From: CBDDBH01 sp965225625
Lineage (GTDB): Bacteria > Pseudomonadota > Gammaproteobacteria > JADZEE01
NCBI GenBank assembly: GCA_965225625.1
Contig: CBDDBH010000033.1
Span: 124,001 to 188,000, forward strand
Length of the DNA: 64,000 bases
Reading direction: 5' to 3'
Part shown: piece by piece, positions 8,055-18,075 of the stretch
How positions within the stretch are numbered: the stretch's first letter is position 1
Layout: every line of letters starts with the position of its first letter
Translations under genes and position numbers: made by a program
Notes under the pieces: model-generated
Databases searched by the model: none
What the model saw: the letters and a program-made list of their open reading frames with translations, nothing else
Told to the model about the DNA's origin: nothing

Positions 8055-9715
8055 ATGTCGTCGCTACACATCGTCAATGGCCGGGTCTACGACCCCGTCA
8101 ACAATATAGATGGCGAGATCCGTGACATCGCAATGTCAGATGGCAAGATCGTCGCCGGCCCTGCGGCCGATGCAAAACGAATCGACGCAACCGGCATGGT
8201 GGTAATGCCCGGCGGCGTTGATATCCATGCTCATATCGCCGGGCCCAAGGTAAACCTCGCGCGTAAGCTGCAGCCCGAGGACCATCGCCTCGACACCGAC
8301 CGCAGCAGTGCGACAAACCGATCGGGTACCGGCGGCATCGTGCCTTCGACCTTCTCAACCGGCTATCGTTTACGCGGCGCTGGGCTACACCACCGTGATG
8401 GAAGCTGCCGTTCCGCCGCTCGCGGCGCGGCACGTACTGGAGGAACTGCATGACACGCCGATTATCGACAACGGCTATTTCGTGCGTCCTCGGTAACAAT
8501 TTGTTTATGTACAAGCTCCTGGAAGCCGGTCGCTACGAGGAATTCAAACAGGCCATTGCATGGTGGATGGATGCCAGCAAGGCCTATACAGCGAAGCTCG
8601 TCAACGTAGGTAGCGACGAAACTTTGGAAAGGTCGCAAGAACGCCAACATTACCGATCCGAATGAAACAATCGATAATTTCGACCTGACGCCACTGAAGG
8701 TTACCAGCGCCTTCGTGCAGGCAGTACACGAGTTGGGCCTGCCGCATCCGGCGCACATTCACTGCAATAACCTGGGGCATTCCGGCAACGTCGCCACCAC
8801 CCTGCAGACAATGCAGGCAACGGAGGGTCACCGCGCCCATTTTGCGCACATACAATTCCACAGCTACGGGGGCGAACTTGGGAAGAATCCCTCCTCGGCC
8901 GCGCGCGAGATCATTGACTACATAAACGCCCATCCGAACATCAGTTGTGATGTCGGACAGGTCATGTTCGGCAAGGCGACATTCATGACCGGCGACGCAC
9001 CCCTTACCTGGATGCTGCGCAATCTTGCCGGCGGCAAAACCTGGCAGAAGTGGGTCAACGCCGACACGGAATGCGAAAGCGGCTGCGGCGTAATGCCGTT
9101 CACCTACCAGGAGCATAACTACGTTCATACAATGCAGTGGGCAACGGGGCTGGAACTCTTTTTAATGTCCGAAGATCCCTGGCGCGTGGTGCTGTCCACC
9201 GATCATCCGAACGGCGGGTCGTTTATGAACTATCCGCGCCTCATTCGGCTGCTTATGGACAAGGAATTTCGGCGTGCGGAGATAACCAAGGTCAATCAAA
9301 AAGCGATTAAGCGATCGCAGTTGCCCGATCTGGATCGCGAGTACACCTTAGAGGAAATAGCAATCATCACGCGCGCCGGACCGGCACGGGCACTGGGACT
9401 GCAAAACAAGGGCCAACCTGGGCGTGGGCGCAGACGCCGACATTACCATTTACACCGAGGACGACGACAAAGAAGCCATGTTCAATGCGCCGCGCTATGT
9501 CGTCAAAGACGGTGAATTGGTGATAGAGGATCACGAGTTTCGTAGCCACCGCGAGGGTCGGATACTGCACTGCGCGCCGGGAATTTGACGCCACCATCAT
9601 CGAGCGGATTAAGCCGTTCTTCGAAGCGAATTACTCCATTCGCTTTGAAAATTATGCGGTCAATGACAGTTATCTCCATGCGCACGAAATTATCCCGACA
9701 CGTTTAGCGAGCTAA
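8055..9715 (+). CDS. fwdA: formylmethanofuran dehydrogenase subunit A (amidohydrolase), frameshifted
   Basis: Amidohydrolase-fold subunit that hydrolyses or forms formyl-methanofuran. Seen: an N-terminal VYDPVN motif, GVDIHAHIAGPKVNLAR (metal-binding His-x-His), AHIHCNNLGHSGN, ECESGCGVMPF and the conserved STDHPNGGSFMNYPRLIRLLMDK. The reading frame needs five +1 corrections: ttt 8369-8371, about 8486-8490, ttt 8623-8625, cc 9413-9414 and cc 9577-9578. With these the protein runs from MSSLHIVNG to PTRLAS*, about 550 residues, the expected length. Either the consensus is poor here or the gene has decayed; the intact conserved motifs on both sides of every break favour the former. It lies between B and Ftr, as in Fhc operons. 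Confidence 0.85.
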
Positions 9716-9720
9716 TTGCC

Positions 9721-10627
9721 GTGAGCATGCAGGTAAAAAGCACCCAAGTGCGGGATACATTCGCCGAAGCGTTCAAGATGTGGGCGGCACGCGTCGTGAT
9801 CACCGCGGATTCTCCACAGTGGGCGCAGGCGGCGGCACGCTCCATGACGGGCTTTGCAACGTCGGTGATCGGCTGCAAATGTGAGGCTGGCATTGAGGGC
9901 GAACTCGCCGCGACGGCGACGCCGGACCAGCGTCCCGGCATCAGTGTCTTGCTATTCGCCATGGACAAAACGGGCCTTGCCAAGCGGCTCGTCGAACGTA
10001 TCGGCCAGTGTGTCATGACCTGCCCGACGACGGCCTGTTATAACGGTTTGGAAAACGGCGAACAGGTATCGGTGGGCGGCCAACTGCGATATTTCGGAGA
10101 CGGATTTCAGAGCAGCAAGCAGCTTGCCGGTCGACGTTTGTGGCGGATCCCCGTAATGGACGGCGAGTTTGTGATCGATGAGAGCTTCTACGTACAAGGC
10201 GCGGTCGGCGGAGGCAATTTGTTGCTCTTGGGCGGTGACAGTAGCAGGACACTGGCCGCGGCCCAGGCTGCCGTTAGCGCAATGCGTCGGGTTGACGACG
10301 TAATCCTGCCCTTCCCCGATGGCGTGGTTCGCAGCGGCAGCAAGGTCGGCTCACAATACAAATCGCTAATCGCATCGACGAACGACGCCTATTGTCCGAC
10401 GTTACGCGGCAGCACAGAGCGCTGCGAACTGCCTGACGGTATTAATTGCGTGCTGGAGATTGTTATAGACGGTCTGAGCGTGGAGGCAGTGCAGCAAGCT
10501 ATGCGCGTTGGGATCGAGGCCGCTGCCGATGCGGGCATCGAGCACATTGACGCGGGAAATTATGGCGGGGATTTTGGGGCAGTATCAGATCCGGTTGCAG
10601 GAGCTGATTGGAGGGAGGGCGAGTTGA
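9721..10627 (+). CDS. fhcD: formylmethanofuran:tetrahydromethanopterin formyltransferase, frameshifted near the end
   Basis: About 300 residues matching Ftr/FhcD: VRDTFAEAFKMWAARVVITA at the start, GFATSVIGCKCEAGIEG, and LPFPDGVVRSGSKVGSQYK in the second half. It transfers the formyl group between methanofuran and H4MPT, linking the Fwd complex to Mch. The uncorrected frame runs into a REP-like palindrome and a long nonsense tail. Removing one t in the tttt at 10572-10575 restores DLGQYQIRLQELIGGRAS and a TGA at 10625-10627, a normal C-terminus. GTG at 9721 or ATG at 9727 may be the start. The IS element starts about 120 bases downstream. Confidence 0.88.
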
Positions 10628-10651
10628 TCGGCAGATCGTTGCGGGCGCTTC

Positions 10652-10689
10652 CCCCTCACCCCAACCCTCTCCCGCAAGGGGAGAGCGGG
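10652..10689. repeat. REP-like palindrome, inverted copy of 3311-3350
   Basis: CCTCACCCCAACCCTCTCCC then GCAAGGGGAGAG is the reverse complement of the element at 3311-3350 with small changes. It follows the corrected stop of fhcD by 25 bases and lies about 55 bases before the IS element. It is likely an mRNA 3' hairpin or simple genomic repeat. Confidence 0.75.
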
Positions 10690-10743
10690 CTAAATTTTGG
10701 GTTCCACCTCTCTGCGCGACGGAAGGCGTTAAACCGTGGGTCC

Positions 10744-12490
10744 CTTCTCCCCTTGGAGGGTGTCGCGAAAGGGGGATCGTTGCAAGGATCGTGAAGCGTT
10801 AAACTACGTGCAGGTACAAGATAGCGAGAGGCCAACGGTGACAAAAGCGCTGGGAATAAATGGGGATGTGCAACTGAACCTGTTTGAGGGGTTGTCCGAT
10901 ACTGGCGCGTCGCGGCAAAGCCGCAGAGCTGCGGGGCGTGTGTTCATTGATCCTGATCCGCAGCAGCTTTATCTGGGTCAGTTGTCGGTGAAGGCGCATC
11001 TGCAAGCGGCCGGCATTCGTGGGCCGTTAGTGTTACGAGCGCTATTGAGCGAGCTGGATTGGTCGGGTTTTGAAGACAACTATGCCAGGACGGGCCGCGC
11101 GCCGTATTCCCCGCGCAGCGTGTTGGGGTTAATCGTGTACGGGCTATTGCAGGGTGTGAGTTCGTTGCGGGGTCTGGAACGGTTGGCGCGAGTGGATATC
11201 GGTGCGATGTGGGTGAGCGGGGGGATCTGTCCGGACCATGCGAACATCGGCCGGTTTATCACGCAGCATGATGAGTTGCTGAGCGGGTCATTTTTTATTG
11301 TGATAGTTAACCGGCCGTGTGTTACAAGCCACGGGCAGCAGCGCGACCCGGGTGGCGGGAGACGGCACGGTGATAGAGGCGGCGTGTTCGCATTATGGTT
11401 TGATAAAGGAAGAGGCGGCGAAACAGCGTTTGAGCGAGGCGAGGCAGGTGTTGGCGCAGGCACCGGAGGATAAAACCAAACAAGTGGCGTTGGCGCAAAG
11501 CCAGCAAGTGCATGAGACCTTGCAAAGGCGCAAAGCGGCGCGGGAAAGCAAGGGTAAGTCAGGCGAGAAGGTGTGTGTGAGTGCGCACGAGCCCGAAGCG
11601 ATGGTGCAAGCGTTGAAACGCGGACGAGGCACGGGGCCCTCCTATAAGCCCTCGGTGCTGGCCAATGAAGAACGGGTGGTGGTTGGGATGGCGGTTGACC
11701 CCTCCAGTGAGAGCGCGGTGGTCGCGGGGATGCTGGCGCACAGTGAAGCGAGCAGTGGCGTGGCCGTTGAAGATCTGTTGCTGGATGCGGGCTACTTCAG
11801 TGACCGGATATTGCAACACAGCGTGGAGCGGGACATCAACCTGCTTTGTCCGGAGGGGAAAGTGGCGGGGCAAGCCAAGCAATCGCAGAAAACCTTTCCT
11901 AAGGGTGCCTTTGTCTATGACGCGTACCAGGATGCTTACCGCTGTGCGAACAATGAATGGTTAGTGCCGGTGGAGCGTTACGCGGGCACTGCCACACACA
12001 AAGGGTACGTGCGTTATGCCACCCCGGGCTGCGGTGCGTGTGCTTTGAAAGCGCAGTGTACGCGGGGGGAACGCCGGACCATCAGCCGCTATGGGGGTGA
12101 TGAACTAAAAGATGCGCTGCGCATGGTGATGCAACAGCCGCAGGCGCAAGCGCTGTATGTGAAGCGCCAAGCGATGGTAGAGCCGGTGTTCAGCACGTTG
12201 CGCGAGCGACAGGGATTGAACCGGTTCCGGCGGCGCGGGTTAGCCGGGGTGAGACGAGAATTTGCACTGCATATACTCGCTTACAACCTGGGACGGGCGG
12301 TGTTGGGCCCGTTTAGCCTGTATTGGTGCGTTGACAAAAGCCTGTTTGATGCGCTTGTGGCATCACCGTATCGTGCGCCGCGAATTATGGCTTTGGGAAA
12401 CACACCTGCTGCCAACGGCGTGTTGAAACACCGCCAGTACGATATCCAGCATATTTATCGCCTTTTGCGACACCCTCCTTGCGGGAGAAG
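10744..12490 (+). mobile_element. IS1182-like insertion sequence
   Basis: Terminal inverted repeats are visible: GGAGGGTGTCGCGAAAGG at 10755-10772 and its near-perfect complement CCTTTTGCGACACCCTCC at 12461-12478 (one mismatch). The match extends outward with a gap (CTTCTCCCC-TTGG against CTTCTCCCGCAAGG), giving about 29-30 bp ends. Inside is one transposase gene. The exact outer edges and target duplication are not clear to me. The element separates fhcD from the C-subunit gene of the same operon. Its ends resemble the nearby REP-like palindromes. Confidence 0.8.
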
Positions 12491-12518
12491 GACAGGCAGG
12501 TCATTGTTCCCTACATGA
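10838..12518 (+). CDS. IS1182-family transposase, frameshifted
   Basis: N-terminal half: LYLGQLSVKAHLQAAGI, then YSPRSVLGLIVYGLLQGVSSLRGLER and CPDHANIGRFI, typical of the DUF772 domain of IS1182 transposases. C-terminal half: DGTVIEAACS, LLLDAGYFSD (a DDE aspartate region) and VEPVFSTLRERQGLNRFRRRG (the late glutamate region). The halves join after a +1 correction at about 11311-11316. The GTG at 10838 opens MTKALGING. The frame runs past the right inverted repeat to a stop at 12518, so the last residues may not be native or another indel may hide the true stop. Confidence 0.85.
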
Positions 12519-12543
12519 CCTGCACTTCCGCCATCCCTGGCGG
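12496..12543. other. Two adjacent perfect hairpins after the IS element
   Basis: GCAGGTCAT and ATGACCTGC pair around a 10-base loop (12496-12523), followed by CCGCCA-TCCC-TGGCGG (12528-12543). Neither is followed by a T-run, so they are not classical terminators. They fill most of the gap between the IS and the C-subunit gene. Function unknown. Confidence 0.5.
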
Positions 12544-12588
12544 TCGGATGAGGGGTCATTACTCGACAGGACAGGGCACCAAACAGCC

Positions 12589-13415
12589 GTGGCTCTAACC
12601 CTCTCCCTGCACACCCAACCCGAGGTTCCGCTCGAGGCAGAGATTATCAGTCCTGCGCGACTTGCTGGTCTGCAGGCTAAAACCGTAGCGACGAGTACGG
12701 TACTGCACGGTAATCAAACCGTGGAACTCGGTGAATTCTTTGATATTGATGGCGACACAAACGGTGAGATCCACGTGCAGGGGGATTTGCATCGGGTCAA
12801 GCTGATTGGCGCCGGTATGAGCGCAGGCAAGCTCACCGTGGACGGGGATGTCGGCGCTCATTTAGGCGCGGGTATCAGCGGCGGGGAGATCCACGTTCAC
12901 GGCAGCGCCGGCGACTGGGTCGCGCCCGACATGAGTGGCGGTCGGGTCGTCATAGACGGCGACGCCGGTCACATGATCGGCAGTGCCTACCGCGGCGAGG
13001 CATGCGGCATTACCGGCGGCGAGATCATCATCCACGGCAACGCTCGCAACGAGATTGGCGCCGGTATGCGCAGAGGACTGATTGCCGTTGGTGGAGCGGG
13101 CCGGCGACTTTGCCGGCGTGAATATGATCGCCGGAACTATCATTGTCTTAGGCGAACTTGGCATCCGTACGGGAGCAGGCATGAAACGCGGCAGCATCGT
13201 GTCGATGCAAGGGGGCCGAGCTGCTGCCAACGTTCAGCTATTCATGTACTTACACACCCACATTTTTGCGCCGCTACCTGTTGTATCTGCGCAGCCTCGG
13301 CCTACCGGTTACCGATCATCACATCGACGGTCAATACCAACGCTGGTGCGGTGACAGCATTGAATTGAATCGTGGAGAGATATTGTTATTGGCCGGGGAT
13401 CGCGGTTCCGGGTAA
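12589..13415 (+). CDS. fwdC: formylmethanofuran dehydrogenase subunit C (GltB-C-like beta helix), frameshifted
   Basis: The central half is a glycine-rich right-handed helix with repeated G-x-x-G-x-x-x-G units (GAGMSAGKLTVDGDVG, GAGISGGEIHVHGSAG, GAGMRRG, GAGMKRGSIV), the hallmark of FwdC/FhcC. Two +1 corrections (tt 13088-13089 and ggggg 13211-13215) join the helix to a C-terminal tail, with RRYLLYLRSLGLPV then DHHIDGQYQRWCGD, ending at 13415. The subunit scaffolds the complex. A GTG starts the frame; no ATG is suitable. Its separation from the rest of the operon by an IS may affect expression. Confidence 0.85.
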
Positions 13416-13484
13416 CATTCAACGTCGTTAACAGTGTAGGTACACGCGAAGAAGCTCCGGTACCATGCGCGATTCCAGTCGACC

Positions 13485-15192
13485 GTGGCCAATACTGGCT
13501 CACGCCTCTACGAGCGGGATAACGTGAGCAAACGCGAGAGCAAACCTCGAGGGCAAAAACGCGGCCGCCAGGTAGATCCACCGGCCTTGTCGCAAGTGCA
13601 AGCGCTGCTGGCCGACGCGCCGCGCCGCCGGGACCTCCTCATCGAGTTCCTGCATCTCATTCAGGATACCTATCACCACATCTCGCTTGCGCATATCGTG
13701 GCGCTCGCCGACGAACTCAAACTCGCTACGACTGAGGTTTACGAGGTCGCGACGTTTTATCACCATTTTGATGTCGTCCGGGAAGACCAGAAACCACCTG
13801 CCGCAGTTACCGTTCGGGTCTGTGAGTCGGTGACTTGTGCATTGTTCGGTGCCGGTGCGTTGCTCGAGTCGCTGCAATCGTCCGCGCTTACGGACGTTCG
13901 CGTACAACCCGTGCCATGCGTCGGCCGCTGCCATAACGCGCCAGTTGCGGTGGTCGGAAGCAACCCCATCGACCATGCCAGCGCGGCGTCGGGTGCAGGC
14001 CGCGGTTGCCGCAGATCTGACCACAGCGCCAGCGTCACGCTACATCGATTACGCCGCGTATCGAAGCGAGGGCGGATATACGGCGCTGGAACGCTGTATA
14101 TCCGGGGAACTCGGCGTGACCGAAGTGATCGACAGCCTCAAAAAAGCAGGTCTTCGCGGCCTTGGAGGCGCGGGTTTTCCCGCTGGCATGAAATGGGACA
14201 TTTTGCGCCAACAATCCAAACCCAGACTTATTGCGGTGAATATAGACGAGGGCGAGCCCGGTACGTTTAAAGATCGCCATTATCTGGAAACCGATCCCCA
14301 TAGATTCCTGGAGGGTACGCTGATCGCTGCGTGGGCAATTGAAGCCGACAGCGTGTACCTGTACTTACGCGATGAATATGCCGGCTGCCGTGCCATTGTC
14401 GAACAGGAGTTGGCAACATTACGCGCGGATGCGCCGTTTCCCCTGCCCGAGTTGCACCTACGTCGTGGCGCCGGAGCTTACGTCTGCGGCGAAGAGTCGG
14501 CCATGATTGAATCCATCGAAGGTAAACGCGGACTGCCTCGCCTGCGGCCACCGTACGTCGCCGAGGTAGGATTGTTTGATCGGCCGACACTGGAACACAA
14601 TATGGAAACGCTGCATTGGGTGCGCGACATCATAGAACGCGGCGCGGAATCGTTTACCAGCCAGGGACGTCACGGGTGCACCGGTGTGCGCTCCTTCTCG
14701 GTCAGCGGCCGCGTGTGTAATCCTGGCGTTCATCTGGCGCCCGCGGGTATAACGGTGCGCGAGCTAATCGATGAATATTGTGGCGGCATGCTGCCCGGGC
14801 ACGAATTTTACGGCTACTTCCCAGGTGGCGCCTCGGGCGGGATCCTGCCAGCGACCCTAGGGGATTTACCGCTGGACTTCAACACGCTGGCCGAGCACGG
14901 CTGCTTTATCGGCTCTGCTGCGGTCATCGTCCTCTCCGATCAGGACTCGGCACGTGATGCGGCGCTGAACGCAATGCGGTTTTTTGAACACGAATCTTGT
15001 GGACAATGCACTCCGTGTCGAGTTGGTACGGCGAAAGCCGTCACACTGATGACTGAGCCCCACTGGGACGCGGAGTTACTGGAAGAACTGGCGAGCGCGA
15101 TGCAGGACGCCTCGATATGCGGCCTCGGCCAGGCCGCACCCAATCCGTTGCGCTGTGCAATCAAATACTTTCCGGCAGAATTTGAACAATGA
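13485..15192 (+). CDS. NAD-dependent formate dehydrogenase beta subunit, NuoE-NuoF fusion, frameshifted
   Basis: The first about 170 residues are a NuoE/FdsG-type thioredoxin-like [2Fe-2S] domain (TTEVYEVATFYHHFD, CESVTCALFGAGAL, PCVGRCHNAPV). The rest is NuoF/FdsB: GLRGLGGAGFPAGMKW, IDEGEPGTFKDR (FMN/NAD site), GAGAYVCGEESA, and ESCGQCTPCRVGT for a [4Fe-4S] cluster. One +1 correction at gg 13985-13986 joins them with no gap, so this is most simply one fused gene, as in the Fdh1 beta subunit of Methylobacterium. It passes electrons from formate to NAD. Its stop overlaps the alpha-subunit ATG. Two separate genes (fdsG, fdsB) remain possible. Confidence 0.87.
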
Positions 15193-17933
15193 ACGTGCAA
15201 ACAGACATCGTAAAGTTTGAACTCGACGGCGAGCAGGTAACCGCATTACCCGGCGAGACAATTCTACAGGTCGCACAGCGCCTCGGCACTGAGATCCCCT
15301 ACCTTTGCTACAAACAAGGCTATCCACTGGCCGGAAACTGCCGCGCGTGTATGGTCGAGATCGAAGGCGAGCGCACGCTCGCGGCGGCTTGCTGCAGAAT
15401 CCCAAAAGCCGATATGCAGGTGCAAAGTGCAAGCACTCGAGCCAGGCACTCACAACGGCTGGTACTCGAAATGCTGCGCGCTGATATGCCGCCGACTCAA
15501 GCCTCACCCTATACGCAAAACTCCGAACTCGACTACTGGGCTGAGAAACTCGAGGTCCCCAAGCCGCGTTTCGCCGCCCGTAAGCAGGCGCCCGCCGACC
15601 TGAGTAATCCGGCCATCGCCGTTAATCTCGACGCCTGCATACAATGCACCCGCTGCGTTCGAGCCTGTCGCGATGTGCAGGTGAACGATGTAATCGGCTA
15701 CGCATTTCGTGGCCACCATTCGGCGATCGTGTTTGATGCGGCTGACGCCATGGGTGATAGCACCTGTGTATCCTGCGGTGAGTGCGTACAAGCCTGCCCA
15801 ACCGGCGCCCTGATGCCGGCCGACAATGCCGGACTGGAAACCCCGGATAAACAGGTCGAATCAGCCTGTCCTTATTGCGGTGTCGGCTGTTTGCTCCAGA
15901 TCAATGTAAAAGACAACCGGATCTTGACGGTGGACGGCCGCGACGGACCCGCCAATCACAGTCGCCTGTGTGTTAAGGGACGCTTCGGTTTTGACTATGT
16001 TCATCATCCAAAGCGGCTGACGCAGCCGTTGCTGCGCCGCCCGGGGATCGAAAAAATTCCAGAACTGGTCCCCTATGAGGAATTGGATACCTATTTCCAC
16101 GCGGTAAGTTGGGACGAAGCGTTAACGGCGGCCGCCGATGGTCTGCGAAGGATTGGCGACGCCGGGGGCGGCCGTGCGCTGGCTGGATTCGGCTCGGCAA
16201 AGGGCAGTAATGAAGAAGCGTATTTATTTCAGAAACTGGTGCGCACCGGTTTTCATACCAACAACGTCGATCACTGTACGCGCCTCTGCCATGCCTCCTC
16301 TGTGGCCGCACTGATGGAAACGATTGGCTCCGGGGCGGTTTCCAACCAAGTCGATGACGTCGCCGAAGCCGAGGTAATCGTTATTATCGGCTCGCGTACC
16401 ACCGAGAATCATCCAGTTGCCGCGACTTTCATGAAGAATGCCGCGAAAGCAGGCAAAACGCTGATCCTATTGGATCCCTACCGCTCGGATCTGGCACGGC
16501 ACGCGACCCATTACCTACAGTTTCAAGCTGATACTGACGTACCACTGTTAAACGCGCTGATGCATGTGATCATAGAGGAAGGCTTACACGACCAGGCGTT
16601 CATCGAACAGTACACCGAGGGCTTCGAAGCGCTGCGCGACACGGTAAGCAACTACAGCCCGGAAAAGGTGGCTCCAATTTGCGGAATTCCTGCGCCGCTG
16701 TTGCGTGAGGTCGCACGGACCTATGCGCAGGCCAGTGGCTCCATGCTCTTCTGGGGAATGGGCATATCCCAGCACATTCACGGTACCGACAACGCCCGCT
16801 GCCTCATATCCCTGGCACTACTCACCGGTCAGATCGGTCGACCCGGCACCGGCCTGCATCCCTTACGTGGCCAGAACAACGTGCAGGGCGCCTCAGACGT
16901 CGGCCTGATCCCCATGGTTTATCCCGATTATCAGCCCGTCGCCGATCCGGACATACGCGCGCGCTTTGAAGCACTATGGCAAACCAAGCTTGATCCGGAT
17001 CCAGGGCTGACTGTGGTCGAAATCATGCACGCGGTCCACGCGGGCCAGCTCAAGGGCATGTACATCATGGGCGAGAACCCCGCAATGTCCGATCCGAATC
17101 TAAATCATGCTCGCAGCGCCCTGGCAAAACTTGAACACCTCGTGGTACAGGACATCTTCTTTACCGAAACCGCCGGCTATGCCGATGTGATCCTGCCGGC
17201 GTCGGCGTTTCCGGAGAAGACCGGCACCTTCACTAACACCGACCGACGCGTGCAGCTCGGGCGTCAGGCCATTGACCCACCTGGCAATGCCCGCCAGGAT
17301 TTGTGGATAATTCAGCAAATCGCCCAACGCATGGGTCTGGACTGGGACTATGCCGGACCCAGCGACGTCTTTAGCGAGTTGCGGGTAGCGATGCCCAGTA
17401 TCGCCGGCATCACCTGGGAGCGGTTGCAACAGGAGCACTCAGTCACCTACCCCTGTACAACCGAAGGCGATCCGGGCGAGCCCATTCTGTTTCAACAGGG
17501 CTTTCCGACACCCAACGGCCGAGGCAAGTTTGTGCCTGCCCAGTACACCCAAGCCGCGGAACTACCGGACACGGATTATCCATACGTTTTCACCACTGGC
17601 CGGCAGCTCGAGCACTGGCACACCGGCAGTATGACGCGCAATGCCGGCATCTTGAGTGCATTGGAGCCCGATCCTGTGGTCAACGTGCATCCGCAGGATC
17701 TGGATAAACTCGGCGTCGCACCCGGTGCTCTCGTTGCACTGGAATCGCGCCGCGGCGAGATACGCGCGATTGCGCGCGCGGATACCGGGATTCAACCCGG
17801 CAATGTGTTCATGGCATTCTGTTTTCACGAGGCCGCAGCAAATCTGCTGACTACTGAAGAACTCGACCCGATCGGCAAGATACCCGAGTTCAAATTCTGC
17901 GCAGTCAAACTTGGAAGCGTCGAAGCGGCTTGA
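15189..17933 (+). CDS. NAD-dependent formate dehydrogenase alpha subunit (Mo/W-bis-MGD)
   Basis: 914 residues. Domain order: an N-terminal [2Fe-2S] ferredoxin domain (CYKQGYPLAGNCRACMVEIEG), NuoG-like Cys region, two [4Fe-4S] clusters (CIQCTRCVRACRD and CVSCGECVQACPTGAL), then a catalytic module with its own [4Fe-4S] motif CPYCGVGC. The metal ligand is cysteine in NVDHCTRLCHASS (not selenocysteine). GTDNARCLISLALLTGQIG and the C-terminal MGD-binding domain complete the protein. It oxidises formate to CO2 in the cytoplasm. This large multi-cluster form resembles Methylobacterium Fdh1; whether Mo or W is used cannot be seen. It is intact, unlike its neighbours. Confidence 0.92.
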   Translation: MNVQTDIVKFELDGEQVTALPGETILQVAQRLGTEIPYLCYKQGYPLAGNCRACMVEIEGERTLAAACCRIPKADMQVQSASTRARHSQRLVLEMLRADMPPTQASPYTQNSELDYWAEKLEVPKPRFAARKQAPADLSNPAIAVNLDACIQCTRCVRACRDVQVNDVIGYAFRGHHSAIVFDAADAMGDSTCVSCGECVQACPTGALMPADNAGLETPDKQVESACPYCGVGCLLQINVKDNRILTVDGRDGPANHSRLCVKGRFGFDYVHHPKRLTQPLLRRPGIEKIPELVPYEELDTYFHAVSWDEALTAAADGLRRIGDAGGGRALAGFGSAKGSNEEAYLFQKLVRTGFHTNNVDHCTRLCHASSVAALMETIGSGAVSNQVDDVAEAEVIVIIGSRTTENHPVAATFMKNAAKAGKTLILLDPYRSDLARHATHYLQFQADTDVPLLNALMHVIIEEGLHDQAFIEQYTEGFEALRDTVSNYSPEKVAPICGIPAPLLREVARTYAQASGSMLFWGMGISQHIHGTDNARCLISLALLTGQIGRPGTGLHPLRGQNNVQGASDVGLIPMVYPDYQPVADPDIRARFEALWQTKLDPDPGLTVVEIMHAVHAGQLKGMYIMGENPAMSDPNLNHARSALAKLEHLVVQDIFFTETAGYADVILPASAFPEKTGTFTNTDRRVQLGRQAIDPPGNARQDLWIIQQIAQRMGLDWDYAGPSDVFSELRVAMPSIAGITWERLQQEHSVTYPCTTEGDPGEPILFQQGFPTPNGRGKFVPAQYTQAAELPDTDYPYVFTTGRQLEHWHTGSMTRNAGILSALEPDPVVNVHPQDLDKLGVAPGALVALESRRGEIRAIARADTGIQPGNVFMAFCFHEAAANLLTTEELDPIGKIPEFKFCAVKLGSVEAA

Positions 17934-18075
17934 AACTTGGAGCAGCCTGAGCGCTCTTGAGAACGACCACCGGACCCATCCTTGACGCCGCAGCCGTCGA
18001 TAATCCCCGGCTGGGCCGCGCGACGAAGGACCGAGTCAGGACGCCGATTTTTAAACATCTAAATAAGATCTGCCG

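Noticed and set aside
10736..10837. Extended start of the transposase upstream of 10838
   Set aside because: This part covers the inverted repeat and has no similarity to transposase; the GTG at 10838 begins the recognised N-terminus.
15189..17933. Selenocysteine in the formate dehydrogenase alpha subunit
   Set aside because: The ligand position reads Cys in DHCTRLCH, and no in-frame TGA occurs in the gene.
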